Part shown: positions 44,106 through 53,471 of the stretch, piece by piece | Layout of the letters: the number at the start of each line of letters is the position of its first letter | Numbering within the stretch: position 1 is the first letter of the stretch | Assembly: GCA_020633415.1 (NCBI GenBank) | Contig: JACKDQ010000006.1 | Coordinates: 124,001-188,000, forward strand | DNA from: Deltaproteobacteria bacterium | Lineage (GTDB): Bacteria; Myxococcota_A; Polyangia; GCA-2747355 | Direction: 5' to 3' | Length of the DNA: 64,000 bases | Translations under genes and position numbers: made by a program | Notes under the pieces: model-generated | Seen by the model: only the letters and a program-made list of their open reading frames with translations | Told to the model about the DNA's origin: nothing | Database searches by the model: none

Positions 44106-44978
44106 GTGAGACATCCTCTAATGATCGCCAGCGCGTTGATCGTCGGGCATCCGGTGCTGGCCCATCGCGCGCTGCCGGCCCCGGCGCTCGCCACGGTCGC
44201 TCAACGGATCGTGCGGCTGAAGATCATCCGCCCGCAGCGACTGGTCAAGCACCCCGGCTGGGGCGCCGGCGAAGCGTTGCGCTTTCGCATCCGCTTGGCG
44301 GGCATCGAGGCGGCTCAGGCGACGGTGGTGATCGGCCAGCCGTTGCGAAGTGGCGCCGACCGCACACTGAAAGTGCGCGCTTTCGGACAAACCACACCGC
44401 TGATGCGAAACTTCGTCGCGCTCTCCGAGGATCGTCATGTGCTGTTGGCCGTGCGCCAGCTCAAGCCGCTCCGCAGCCACTCGCTGCGCATCAAGGGAGA
44501 CAGCTCGCGCAAGATCACGACGCGCTTCGATCGCTGGCCGGTCAAGCAGCTGGTCGTGCGCCGCACGGCGAACCGCGAATCGAGCGCCCTGCGGCAACGT
44601 CGGTTGCCGCGCGATGTGCGCGATCCACTCACGGCAATGTTGTTTCTGCGCAGTACGCCCTTGATGGTTGGCGCAACGACAGCGCAACGCGTCTTGGTCG
44701 GACTGGTACTCTACGAATTGCGCCTACGCGTGGTCGGAAAAAAGCGACTGCGCACCACGATCGGTGCATTCGACGCAATGGAGCTCAGAGGCGAAATGCG
44801 CCGCATCGCCGACGACGGCAAGCCTTTGGCGAACAAGCAGCCGCGACGCGCCGAGCTATGGCTAAGCGACGACTCTCGCAGATTGCCGCTGCTGGCGGCG
44901 TTCCGCTCGGACTACGGCTGGCTCGAAGTCGAACTCGATCGTCAAAGCGCTGCCAAACAACCGATTCGCTTGAGATGA
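44106..44978 (+). CDS. DUF3108-like exported protein
   Basis: 290 residues from GTG 44106 (ATG 44121 is the alternative). A short hydrophobic N-terminus (LMIASALIVGHPVLAH) suggests export. Strands such as GEALRFRIRLAGIEAAQATV, the middle DPLTAMLFLRSTPL and the end AELWLSDDSRRLPLLAAF with YGWLEVELD follow the DUF3108 plan, a beta-barrel-like family of unknown function often tied to outer-membrane work. It is followed by a 118-base gap and clpX. Assignment is moderate. Confidence 0.65.
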   Translation: MRHPLMIASALIVGHPVLAHRALPAPALATVAQRIVRLKIIRPQRLVKHPGWGAGEALRFRIRLAGIEAAQATVVIGQPLRSGADRTLKVRAFGQTTPLMRNFVALSEDRHVLLAVRQLKPLRSHSLRIKGDSSRKITTRFDRWPVKQLVVRRTANRESSALRQRRLPRDVRDPLTAMLFLRSTPLMVGATTAQRVLVGLVLYELRLRVVGKKRLRTTIGAFDAMELRGEMRRIADDGKPLANKQPRRAELWLSDDSRRLPLLAAFRSDYGWLEVELDRQSAAKQPIRLR

Positions 44979-45067
44979 ACAGACACCGCGAAAACAGCGA
45001 CGCCTTGCTCTGCCGCACACACCCGCCCACACCGGCCCGTGGCGTCGATCTGTTTTCCACTAGACGC

Positions 45068-45079
45068 CACCCATGGGTG
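45068..45079. promoter_or_regulatory. Perfect 12-bp palindrome ahead of clpX
   Basis: CACCCATGGGTG is its own reverse complement and lies 17 bases before ATG 45097. A -10-like TAACAAT (45082-45088) follows immediately. Position fits a repressor site or a chance palindrome; one site of this length is not strong alone. Confidence 0.35.
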
Positions 45080-45096
45080 TGTAACAATAGAGAGTA

Positions 45097-46302
45097 ATGA
45101 GTCAGATTGCTTGCTCGTTTTGCGGAAAGCGTCGCGCCGATGTTCGAAAGCTGATCAGCGGCCCGAATGTCTACATCTGCGACGAGTGTGTCGGGTTGTG
45201 TACCGACATCATCGAAGAGGAAACGGCGCGGCCGACAAGAGATTTCCCACGGCCACGCGAAATCCTCCAGCATCTTGACGAGTACGTCATCGGCCAGACG
45301 TGGGCAAAGCGAGTGCTCGCGGTCGCGGTCTACAACCACTACAAGCGCATCAATTACGCGCCGCGTAAGGGTGACGTCGAGCTGGCCAAGGGCAACATTC
45401 TGCTGCTCGGGCCGACGGGTAGTGGCAAGACGCTGCTCGCGCAATCGCTGGCTCGTAAACTCGACGTGCCCTTCGCGCTTGCCGATGCAACCACACTGAC
45501 CGAAGCCGGCTATGTCGGCGAGGACGTCGAGAGCATCGTCAAGTCGCTGTATCGGGCGGCCGACGGCGACGTCGAGCGGGCCGCCGAAGGCATCATCTGC
45601 ATCGACGAGATCGACAAGCTGGCGCGGAAAGGGGGCGGACCGTCGCTCAGCCGCGACGTCTCCGGCGAGGGTGTGCAGCAAGCGCTGCTGAAACTGCTCG
45701 AAGGGCGACAGGCTTCGATCACGCCAGACGGATCGCGCAACCGCCCACAGCACGAGCTAATTCAAGTCGATACGTCAAACATCTTGTTCATCTGCACCGG
45801 CAGCTTTACCGGCATCGAGGACATGATTCAACAGCGCGTCGGTGCGAGAGGCATGGGCTTCGGCGCCAACATCGATGCGAAAGAAGCTGATCGCAACGCC
45901 CTCCGCTCGCAGGTGCGGCACGAGGACCTGGTCAAGTACGGGATGATCCCGGAGTTCGTCGGCCGAATCCCCGTCGTCGTCGGTTGTGACGAGCTCGATG
46001 TCGATTCCCTGGTCGAAATCCTCTGGAAGCCGAAAAATGCGCTGCTGCGCCAGTACCAGCGCCTGCTCGAGCTAGACGGTGTTGAGCTGCAGATCACCGA
46101 TGACGGGATGCGGCAGATCGCCGTCGAGTCGGTGCGGCGAAAGTCCGGCGCACGCGGCCTGCGCGCGGTGATGGAAGAGGTCATGATCGACGTGATGTAT
46201 GAGCTGCCGGCGCTTGACGATGTCAGCGGCTGCGTGATCGACGAAGACGCCGTGCAAAAGCGCTCTCCGCCCAAGCTGATCCGCGAGAAAAAAGCCTCCT
46301 AA
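45097..46302 (+). CDS. clpX: ATP-dependent Clp protease unfoldase ClpX
   Basis: 401 residues. It unfolds tagged proteins for ClpP. The N-terminal zinc finger is CSFCGKRRADVRK...CDECVGLC. AAA+ motifs: LLLGPTGSGKTLLAQ (Walker A), the pore loop AGYVGEDVE, IICIDEIDK (Walker B), and the sensor-2 region KSGARGLRAVMEE. Length is slightly below the usual 415-425, with a short linker after the zinc finger. No clpP or tig is adjacent, so it is separated from the usual tig-clpP-clpX order; a second clpX elsewhere is possible. Confidence 0.93.
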   Translation: MSQIACSFCGKRRADVRKLISGPNVYICDECVGLCTDIIEEETARPTRDFPRPREILQHLDEYVIGQTWAKRVLAVAVYNHYKRINYAPRKGDVELAKGNILLLGPTGSGKTLLAQSLARKLDVPFALADATTLTEAGYVGEDVESIVKSLYRAADGDVERAAEGIICIDEIDKLARKGGGPSLSRDVSGEGVQQALLKLLEGRQASITPDGSRNRPQHELIQVDTSNILFICTGSFTGIEDMIQQRVGARGMGFGANIDAKEADRNALRSQVRHEDLVKYGMIPEFVGRIPVVVGCDELDVDSLVEILWKPKNALLRQYQRLLELDGVELQITDDGMRQIAVESVRRKSGARGLRAVMEEVMIDVMYELPALDDVSGCVIDEDAVQKRSPPKLIREKKAS

Positions 46303-46491
46303 GCCCCTAAGCCCGAGCACTGGCGACGTTCGACCGCGGCTGATCGGCCGTTGGGCTGCCGATGACCGCGATTGGACAGCCCGTCTATCGCCAGCGCTAC
46401 TAGCAACTCATTGTAATCGTTAACCAATGCCTGCTAGTACTTGTGCAGACAGAGCTTCGTGGGATAGTCCCCTCGGTGCGAGGGGGAAACG

Positions 46492-48099
46492 ATGAATATT
46501 CGTATCGGCAGCTCGTTGCTGCTGCTGTTTGTGCTAAGCGGCTGTGCCGACACGACAACTTGGCTAACCAATGACGGGGCGCTGCGCTTCGACGCCCTGG
46601 TCGGACCCGACGCCGGTCCAAAGGTATACAACGATTTTGTCGCGCCGATCATCGACCCCAACCTGCCGAGCAGCGTGGCCGCTGATTTTTCCAAGATCGA
46701 TCCGACGACGGGGAGTCCGGACGCGCCCTGTCTGCTAACGCCGCAGTTCGGAGCCGCCTTTCCCGACAACTGGCTCAGGCCGCGCTTTCGCTGGAGCAGC
46801 CTGCCAGCGGGGCGCGTCGTCGAGCTGCGCTTGAGCGCCGACAATCAGCAGCGCGACCTACAGGTGATCACCGCCGAGACCGAATGGACGATGCCCAAAG
46901 ACCTCTGGCTGGCGCTGCAAGCCCACTCGGCGGGGCAGCCGTTGACCCTCTCGATTCGCCAGGGCAGTTTGCTCAACGGTCAACTGTCCGGCGTTAGCAA
47001 AGCCGTCAGCGGCCCGCTCACGATCCTCCCCGTCTCCGTCGACGGCGCTTTGGTGTATTGGAGCACGACGTCCTCTTCGCTTTACGGATTTTCGATCGGT
47101 GACGAGGGAAGCTCGCTGGTCGTACAGCCTTCAAACGTCAAACAGCGTAGCTTGACCTGCGTCGGCTGCCATTCGGGGACACCCGATGGAAAGTATGCGG
47201 TGGTCGGTAGCAACGCCTGGAGCTTGGCCCTCACCCGCATCGACGCCTCGGACGGCGCACAGCTCGGCGACGCCGCGCCGTTCCTCTCAGCGGCAGCGAA
47301 GGCGCGCATCGAAACCCGGATAATCGGGCTTTCAACGACATCGGCAGCGCACTGGACGGCGGGTGACCGGGTGGTAATCGCCGAGACCGACGACAGCAAT
47401 AACCTCGGGCTTAACGGCCAGCTGGTTTGGTTCGACCTCGAAGCAGCTTCGGCCGGCAGGGCCTCGGGCGTGCTAGCGCGCAACGGCGATCAACGCCAAG
47501 CGTCGAGTCCACACTGGAGTCACGACGGCAAGACGATCGTCTACACATCGACCCAAGACCCACGACACGGCACGCCGCACGCGACCAACGGCGACATCTA
47601 CACGATTCCCTACAACGATCGCGCCGGGGGCCAAGCGAGGCCACTGCCGGGAGCCAGCGATCCGCAGCGCAACGAGTATTACCCGAGCTTCTCACCGGAC
47701 GACAAATGGGTCGCGTTCAACGCCGCCAACGACGACAAAAGCTATTCCAATCCGAACGCCGAGGTCTACATCATCCCCAGCAGCGGCGGTACGCCAACCC
47801 GGCTAAAGGCCAACGATGGCCCGAGCTGTGCGCCATTTAGCAGCCCGGGCATTGCCAATTCGTTTCCCAAGTGGGCGCCCTTCGCCAGCACGATCGGCAA
47901 CTACTCCTATTACTTTTTGACCTTCAGCTCGACGCGTTTCGGCTCGAACTCGCAGATCTTCGTCGCGCCGATCGTCGTCCATCAAGACGAAGTCAGCACG
48001 ACGGTGACCACCTACCCCGCGCTGCATCTCTGGAACCAGGGCTCAGAGGCCAATCACACGCCGATTTGGGAAAAGCTGCGGATTCCGATCGTCAAGTAG
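46492..48099 (+). CDS. CxxCH lipoprotein with TolB/WD40-like repeats (paralogue-like of 35006-36895)
   Basis: 535 residues from ATG 46492, preceded by GAGGGGG. Lipobox LSGC (Cys18). The motif CVGCH is at residues 223-227, in a context SLTCVGCHSGTPDGKYA. Further on are PD40-type strands (SPHWSHDGKTIVYTS, YPSFSPDDKWVAFNAA), the segment KWAPFASTIGNYSYYFLTFSSTRFG and a final SNSQIFVAPIV. The layout parallels the 629-residue protein but lacks its Big-like domain and Cys tail. A single heme-c motif in an exported propeller suggests an electron-transfer or sensing role (inference). It is 190 bases from clpX and convergent with the sulfurylase gene. Confidence 0.8.
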   Translation: MNIRIGSSLLLLFVLSGCADTTTWLTNDGALRFDALVGPDAGPKVYNDFVAPIIDPNLPSSVAADFSKIDPTTGSPDAPCLLTPQFGAAFPDNWLRPRFRWSSLPAGRVVELRLSADNQQRDLQVITAETEWTMPKDLWLALQAHSAGQPLTLSIRQGSLLNGQLSGVSKAVSGPLTILPVSVDGALVYWSTTSSSLYGFSIGDEGSSLVVQPSNVKQRSLTCVGCHSGTPDGKYAVVGSNAWSLALTRIDASDGAQLGDAAPFLSAAAKARIETRIIGLSTTSAAHWTAGDRVVIAETDDSNNLGLNGQLVWFDLEAASAGRASGVLARNGDQRQASSPHWSHDGKTIVYTSTQDPRHGTPHATNGDIYTIPYNDRAGGQARPLPGASDPQRNEYYPSFSPDDKWVAFNAANDDKSYSNPNAEVYIIPSSGGTPTRLKANDGPSCAPFSSPGIANSFPKWAPFASTIGNYSYYFLTFSSTRFGSNSQIFVAPIVVHQDEVSTTVTTYPALHLWNQGSEANHTPIWEKLRIPIVK

Positions 48100-48162
48100 C
48101 GGCGGCAACCGTCGTGATCCGACTGAGGGGACTCGTGCTCGAGGAAGAATCGTGGACGAGCG

Positions 48163-49881
48163 CTAGCGCGGAAGGATTCCGACCTCGCGGAGGTAGGCCA
48201 TCACTTTGTCGGCGCTCTCTTCGGGCGTCTCGCCTTCGGTAGTGATCGTCACTTCCGCATCGGTCGGCGCCTCATAGGGATCGCTGATGCCGGTGAACTC
48301 CTTGATAATCCCGGCTCGGGCTTTGGCGTAGAGCCCCTTGCGATCGCGCCGCTCGCACTCCTCAAGCGAGGTCGCGACATGAACGAGGACAAAGCTCGCG
48401 CCGGCCTGCCCGGCGAGAATGCGGCCGTGCTTTCGCGTGGCGTCGTAAGGCGCGATCGGCGCACAGACGGCGATACCACCAGCGCGTCCGACCTCGGAAG
48501 CAACATAGCCGATGCGGCGAATATTGATGTCGCGGTGCTCTTTACTGAAACCGAGTTCGGAACTGAGGTTGGTGCGCACAACGTCGCCATCGAGCAACAT
48601 CACGGAGCGCCCGCCGTATTCCTGAAGGCGACTCACCACGACGTTGGCCACCGTCGACTTGCCCGACCCGGAAAGGCCGGTAAAGAACAACACCAAACCG
48701 CGCTTATGCAGCGGCGGATAGGCGATCTGTAACTCTTCCGCCACGTCGGGGAAAGTGAACCAGTCGGGGATCGCTTCGCCGGTATTAAGCCGCCTGCGCA
48801 ACTCCGTGCCCGAGATCTGCAGCGTCTTTTCGCCCTCGGGAACCTCGTCGATCGGCATGTAGCAGGCCTTCTTTTCCAAGTAGACCATTAGCTGGAACGG
48901 CACCATCGAAACGCCAAGTTCCTTCTCGTGCTCGCGCAGCAGCTGCTGCGCGCCGTAGGGATCGTAAAATGGCTTGCCGCTCGAATCCGATCCGGGGCCG
49001 GCGTGGTCGCGGCCGACGATCAGATGCGTACAGCCGAAGTTCTTGCGGATGATCGCGTGCCAAAGCGCTTCCCGTGGACCGCCCAACCGCATTGCCAGCG
49101 GCAACAGCGAGAGCTGCGCGGTGCCTTCTGGATAGTGCCCCATGATCTTTCGGTAGCAACGGACGCGCACATAGTGGCCAATATCACCGGGCTTGGTCTG
49201 GCCAACGACCGGGTGAACGAGCAGCTTGGCCTGCTGCTCTTCGGCCGCACGATAGGTCAATTCGAAATGCGCACGGTGCATTGGGTTGCGCGTTTGGAAA
49301 GCGACGACCTTGGTCCAGCCACGCTCGGCAAACTCGGCGCGTAGTTTCTTGGGCGTCGAACGCAGTGAGCGATAATCGTGATGCGCCGGCGGATTGACCG
49401 CCTCGATCCGTCCGCCGAGATAGACCGGGTTGGTCTTATTGAACAGGTAGTCGACGCCGGGGTGCTCGGTGTTCTTGGTACCAAACACTGCCTCAGCCTC
49501 AGCGTGGCGATCGGGCGTATAGAGCTCTTCGACGTGGAGCACAGCGAGCAGCAGACCTTCCATGTCGCGCAGCGCCAGCATCGAACCGGCGCTCAACGTA
49601 TCGGCTACATCTTGCGTTACGTCGAGCGGAATCGGCATCGGCCAAAGCGTACCGTCGGCAAGACGCATCTTCGCGCAGATGCTCTCGTAGTCGGCCTGTT
49701 TGACGAAGCCGGTCAGCGGCGAAAATGCGCCGTTGGCCAACAGCTCCAGGTCGCAGAGTTGTCGCTCCGTCAGCGTCCATGACGGCCAGTCACGCGACGC
49801 TTCGTTGATCTCTTTGCGACGGTTGGCGTCGACGTAGAGATCGCAAAGTTTCCCACCATGCGGCCCAATAAGTTCAGACAC
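48163..49881 (-). CDS. Bifunctional ATP sulfurylase/APS kinase
   Basis: 572 residues from GTG 49881, with GGAGGG just upstream; ATG 49893 is an alternative. It activates sulfate: ATP sulfurylase makes APS, and APS kinase makes PAPS. Sulfurylase (about 1-390) shows QTRNPMHRAHFEL and the loop VGRDHAGPGSDSSG. APS kinase (about 395-572) shows FFTGLSGSGKSTVANVV (P-loop), DGDVVRTNLSSELGFSKEHR, and IAPYDATRKHGR. The fused order is the one seen in bacteria and fungi. It is divergent from the SLC13/RCK permease, 300 bases apart (49882-50181), with no clear promoter seen there. No PAPS reductase is in the window. Confidence 0.93.
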   Translation of the reverse strand: MSELIGPHGGKLCDLYVDANRRKEINEASRDWPSWTLTERQLCDLELLANGAFSPLTGFVKQADYESICAKMRLADGTLWPMPIPLDVTQDVADTLSAGSMLALRDMEGLLLAVLHVEELYTPDRHAEAEAVFGTKNTEHPGVDYLFNKTNPVYLGGRIEAVNPPAHHDYRSLRSTPKKLRAEFAERGWTKVVAFQTRNPMHRAHFELTYRAAEEQQAKLLVHPVVGQTKPGDIGHYVRVRCYRKIMGHYPEGTAQLSLLPLAMRLGGPREALWHAIIRKNFGCTHLIVGRDHAGPGSDSSGKPFYDPYGAQQLLREHEKELGVSMVPFQLMVYLEKKACYMPIDEVPEGEKTLQISGTELRRRLNTGEAIPDWFTFPDVAEELQIAYPPLHKRGLVLFFTGLSGSGKSTVANVVVSRLQEYGGRSVMLLDGDVVRTNLSSELGFSKEHRDINIRRIGYVASEVGRAGGIAVCAPIAPYDATRKHGRILAGQAGASFVLVHVATSLEECERRDRKGLYAKARAGIIKEFTGISDPYEAPTDAEVTITTEGETPEESADKVMAYLREVGILPR

Positions 49882-50181
49882 TGTGCCCTCCATAACGAAC
49901 GGCGCGAGCCATGTCGTGACTCGCACTGCCGATCTGTTGCCTTGCGTGTGCTTAACAAGATATCGCAACCCGTCGGTGGCGTCGACGGCTGTTGCACCCT
50001 TCGACGCGCCTACATATCGCTACATCGGCAACAAAGTGCGCGGGAGCTTGCGGACGATGGCCGACGGCAGCACGCAAAGCGCATCAACGCTGTGATATGA
50101 TGGACCAAGAACACAACGTTTTTTGGCAGCAGCAGCGGGTCGGGGGGCCTGCTCTGACGCGGACTATCTGCAGAACAACCG

Positions 50182-51954
50182 ATGCTCGACTATCGCGCCT
50201 GGGTGACCATCGCTGTAACGATCGCAATCGTGGTGTTGATGGCTCGCGACATCATCGCCCCATGGGCGGCGATGATCCTCGGGACGACGGTCGTGCTGGT
50301 TGTCGGGGTGATATCGCCACGGGAGGCGCTCGCGGGATTGAGCAATCAGGCGCCGATCGCGATCGCCGCGCTTTATGTGGTGGCCGCCGGCATGGAGCGC
50401 ACCGGAGCGCTGGTCTCGATATTCAATCGTTGCCTCGGTGCTGCGAAACCTGGACGTTGGGCACTAACACGCTTCTTGACACCGATCACTGCGGCTTCGG
50501 GCTTTTTGAACACCACGCCAATCGTTGCGGTGTTCGTACCACGCATCGAGCAGTGGGCTAAGGAAAAGAACGCGCCCCCCTCGTGGTACCTGATGCCGCT
50601 GTCCTTCGCCGCGATCCTCGGTGGACTGATCACGCTAACCGGAACCTCAACCAACATTGTCGTCTCCGGCTTGCTGCAGTCGTCGGGACAGCCACCGCTC
50701 AGCTTCTTCGAGCTCACGCCGGTGGGGCTAACAGCAGCTTGCCTGGGCCTGCTGACGATCATTGGACTGGCGCACGCTGTGTTGCCAAAGCGTCAAGCTC
50801 CGGCCAGCGCGGTATTCGAAGACACACAGCGCTTTTTGGTCAGCATGTCGCTTGATCAGCGCAGCCCGCTGGTCGACAAGACCGTCGAAGCGGCTGGACT
50901 CCGCCATCTGACCGGTTCGTTCCTGGCAGAGATCGTTCGCGAAGACGGCTTCGTCGTCGTGCCGGTATCGCCGCGAACGGTGCTCCGCCCCAATGACCTG
51001 TTGCGCTTCGTCGGCCGCTCAGAAGCTGTAAACCAACTCAGCCAGATCCCCGGTCTGCGCAGCGCTCCTGCGGGCCGCGAAAACCTCGCCGAGGCCTCAG
51101 CGCACTACGAGCTGGTCGTCGGCACGCGTTCGCCAACCGTTGGCTTTACCCTCAAGGAGATCGGATTCCGCGAACGCTACGGCGCAGCCGTGCTGGCGAT
51201 CTTCCGTGGCGGCAAGCGTTTGCACGAGCAGCTGGGTCGGGTACCGCTCAAGCTTGGCGACACGCTAGTCGTAGCTGCCAATGACAGCTTCGCCGAACGC
51301 TGGGGCGACAGCGATGACTTCTTGCTGATCTCCAAACTCGCTTCTCATCGGCCGCCCTTGCCGGTGCGCGCCTGGTTGGCGCTGACGATCGGTGCAGCCG
51401 TGGTCGGCGCGGTCGCCACGGACGTCTTGCCGCTGGTCTCCGCAGCGCTGGCCGGTGCGGTGATCACCGTCGTCGGCGGACTGATTCCGCTGCGCGCGGC
51501 GCGCAAGGCGATCAACGGCGATGTGATCTTGACGATCGCGGCGGCGTTCGGCTTCGCCAATGCCTTTCGCAATGCCGGCCTGGCCAAAGTACTCTCGGCC
51601 TGGCTCTTGCGTCGCGTCCGCCACTTGGGGCCACAAGTCTTGCTGTTCTGTGTGATGGGCTTGGTCACTGTCCTCAAGGAGTTGATCACCAACTACGCAA
51701 CGATCATGCTGGTCTTACCAATGGCCTTCGAGGCGACGACGGCGCTCAAGTACAACCCACGCCCCTTCGCCATCGGCACCGCGTTGGCCGCGGCGTCATT
51801 CCTCACGCCGGTCGGCTATCAGACCAACACGATGGTGATGGGCCCGGGCGGCTACCGCTATACCGACTACCTGCGCCTCGGCCTGCCGGTCACGGCCGCC
51901 GTCTATATCGCTGCGTTCACGCTGGTCCCGCGACTATTCCCGTTCGCCGGCTAG
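50182..51954 (+). CDS. SLC13-family permease with two RCK_C (TrkA_C) domains, probable sulfate transporter
   Basis: 590 residues. N-terminal membrane segments (about 5-200) and a C-terminal set (about 395-590) flank two cytosolic RCK_C-like domains near residues 205-290 and 305-380. Substrate motifs TGTSTNIVVSGLL and ELITNYATIMLVLP, with TPVGYQTNTMVMGPGGYRYTDY near the end, match the SAC1/SLT1-like sulfate permease group. Divergence from the ATP sulfurylase gene supports sulfate. It has no strong Shine-Dalgarno before ATG 50182. Confidence 0.82.
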   Translation: MLDYRAWVTIAVTIAIVVLMARDIIAPWAAMILGTTVVLVVGVISPREALAGLSNQAPIAIAALYVVAAGMERTGALVSIFNRCLGAAKPGRWALTRFLTPITAASGFLNTTPIVAVFVPRIEQWAKEKNAPPSWYLMPLSFAAILGGLITLTGTSTNIVVSGLLQSSGQPPLSFFELTPVGLTAACLGLLTIIGLAHAVLPKRQAPASAVFEDTQRFLVSMSLDQRSPLVDKTVEAAGLRHLTGSFLAEIVREDGFVVVPVSPRTVLRPNDLLRFVGRSEAVNQLSQIPGLRSAPAGRENLAEASAHYELVVGTRSPTVGFTLKEIGFRERYGAAVLAIFRGGKRLHEQLGRVPLKLGDTLVVAANDSFAERWGDSDDFLLISKLASHRPPLPVRAWLALTIGAAVVGAVATDVLPLVSAALAGAVITVVGGLIPLRAARKAINGDVILTIAAAFGFANAFRNAGLAKVLSAWLLRRVRHLGPQVLLFCVMGLVTVLKELITNYATIMLVLPMAFEATTALKYNPRPFAIGTALAAASFLTPVGYQTNTMVMGPGGYRYTDYLRLGLPVTAAVYIAAFTLVPRLFPFAG

Positions 51955-52029
51955 GCTGCGCGACAAAAGGCCATAGAAGCGAATAGTTGCATTCATCGGC
52001 CGAACTCGGCGTTCCCGCGCAAAGGTTGT

Positions 52030-52059
52030 TTGGTGCACTGGGCTGGACTAGTGTACTAT
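52030..52059 (+). promoter_or_regulatory. Sigma70-like promoter candidate for the kinase gene
   Basis: TTGGTG (52030-52035) and TACTAT (52054-52059) are 18 bases apart, ending 33 bases before ATG 52092. The -10 matches 4/6. It lies in the 137-base gap after the permease gene, so the kinase and glgC may form their own unit. Confidence 0.4.
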
Positions 52060-52091
52060 CGGCCACGAAACTCTCATAATGTCGCGAGGCT

Positions 52092-53438
52092 ATGGCGGGT
52101 AGCGAACAACGATATCGCATTATAGATCGGCTCGACGCGGGCGGCATGGCCGAGATCTACCGCGCCGAAGCCGAGTTAATGCAGGGGATGAAGAAGAAGG
52201 TCGCGATCAAGCGCATCCTTCCTCATCTGACCAAGAACCAGAAGTTTGTTTCGATGTTCTTGGACGAAGCTCGCCTGAGCCTCTACCTCGACCACGCCAA
52301 CATCGTCCACGTCTTCGATATTGGCCGCTCCGGCAACACGTACTTCATCGTGATGGAGTACGTCGACGGCATCAACCTGCGCAATCTGAGCGAGTCACTC
52401 AAGCGACAAAATCGCGGACTAAAACTGGAGCAATGTGTATTCGTCGCGATGGAGGTCTGCAAGGGCCTCGGGTACGCGCACGACATGCGCAATCCCGACG
52501 ACGACCGCCCACTCGGCATTGTTCACCGTGATGTTAGCCCACCGAACATCCTGCTCTCGCGCAATGGCGAAGTGAAACTCGCCGACTTCGGCCTGGCCAA
52601 GGCAGCGAGTCAACTCGAACAAACCGACCCCGGTGTGGTCAAAGGCAAATTCTCCTACCTTTCGCCGGAAGCGGCGAGTGGAATCGAGGTCGACTACCGC
52701 GCCGACATCTTCGCCTGCGGCATCGTGCTTTTCGAGATGATCACCGGCCGTCGGCTGTTCTACGGCGAGACCGACTATCAAACCGTCGAACTGGTCCGCC
52801 AAGCAAAGATTCCGCCGCTACGCGAACTGGCCCCAGAAGTGCCGGAGCAACTCGAGCAAATCGTCGAGCGATCGCTGTCTCGCGATCCCGATCAGCGCTA
52901 CCAACACGCCTATGAAATGCAGGATGCCTTGGCGCAACTGCTGTTCACAAGGGGGCTGAAGGTTACCAGCCGTGACCTCGCGCATGTCGTGCGACGCTGT
53001 CTTGACGAGCGCCAAATGACCGCTCCGCCGATCGCCGGCACGCCGGGCGTGATCAACCACCTAATTCAAGACGAGGTGCGCAAGTTCACCTCTCTCGAGC
53101 AAAAGAGCATTATCGGCTCGCGTCCGCTTTCACCCGATGAGCTTTCCGGTAGCCGTACCCTCGACCACAAGGACTTCATCGATCCCCGCCAGTGGGGCGA
53201 GGGAGCGCAGGGGACCGACTCTGGAGTCACATCGCTGGAGAGCATGCTCGAGGGAGACGCGCCTTTGGAAGAACAGGCCGCGCCGGACCAACCCGCGAGT
53301 CGATCAACCCGCGGGCTGCTGATCGCTTTGGTGGTATTCCTCGTACTTGCCGCCGGAGCGCTGCTCACACTCTACGCTTTGGGCTACCTCGACTTCTCGT
53401 CCGCGCAAAGCAATCTGGATATCGTTGAACCCAACTGA
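52092..53438 (+). CDS. Transmembrane Ser/Thr protein kinase
   Basis: 448 residues. The kinase domain (about 8-275) has the Gly loop LDAGGMAEIYRAE, KVAIKRILPH (ATP Lys), the catalytic loop IVHRDVSPPNILLS and the metal DFGLAK, then KFSYLSPEAASG. A helical linker (275-400) and one membrane segment (about 405-432, LLIALVVFLVLAAGALLTLYA) follow, with a short outer tail. The HRDVSPPN style is common in myxobacteria-type kinases. It starts a unit with glgC, 33 bases on, and might control glycogen synthesis (inference). GAGG precedes ATG 52092. Confidence 0.9.
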   Translation: MAGSEQRYRIIDRLDAGGMAEIYRAEAELMQGMKKKVAIKRILPHLTKNQKFVSMFLDEARLSLYLDHANIVHVFDIGRSGNTYFIVMEYVDGINLRNLSESLKRQNRGLKLEQCVFVAMEVCKGLGYAHDMRNPDDDRPLGIVHRDVSPPNILLSRNGEVKLADFGLAKAASQLEQTDPGVVKGKFSYLSPEAASGIEVDYRADIFACGIVLFEMITGRRLFYGETDYQTVELVRQAKIPPLRELAPEVPEQLEQIVERSLSRDPDQRYQHAYEMQDALAQLLFTRGLKVTSRDLAHVVRRCLDERQMTAPPIAGTPGVINHLIQDEVRKFTSLEQKSIIGSRPLSPDELSGSRTLDHKDFIDPRQWGEGAQGTDSGVTSLESMLEGDAPLEEQAAPDQPASRSTRGLLIALVVFLVLAAGALLTLYALGYLDFSSAQSNLDIVEPN

Positions 53439-53471
53439 CGAGCGGACCGCTCCCGCAGAAACGAGCCTCCC

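Noticed and set aside
49882..50181. Promoter pair between the ATP sulfurylase and SLC13 genes
   Set aside because: I looked for -35/-10 pairs and palindromes in these 300 bases on both strands and found only weak matches, so none is listed.
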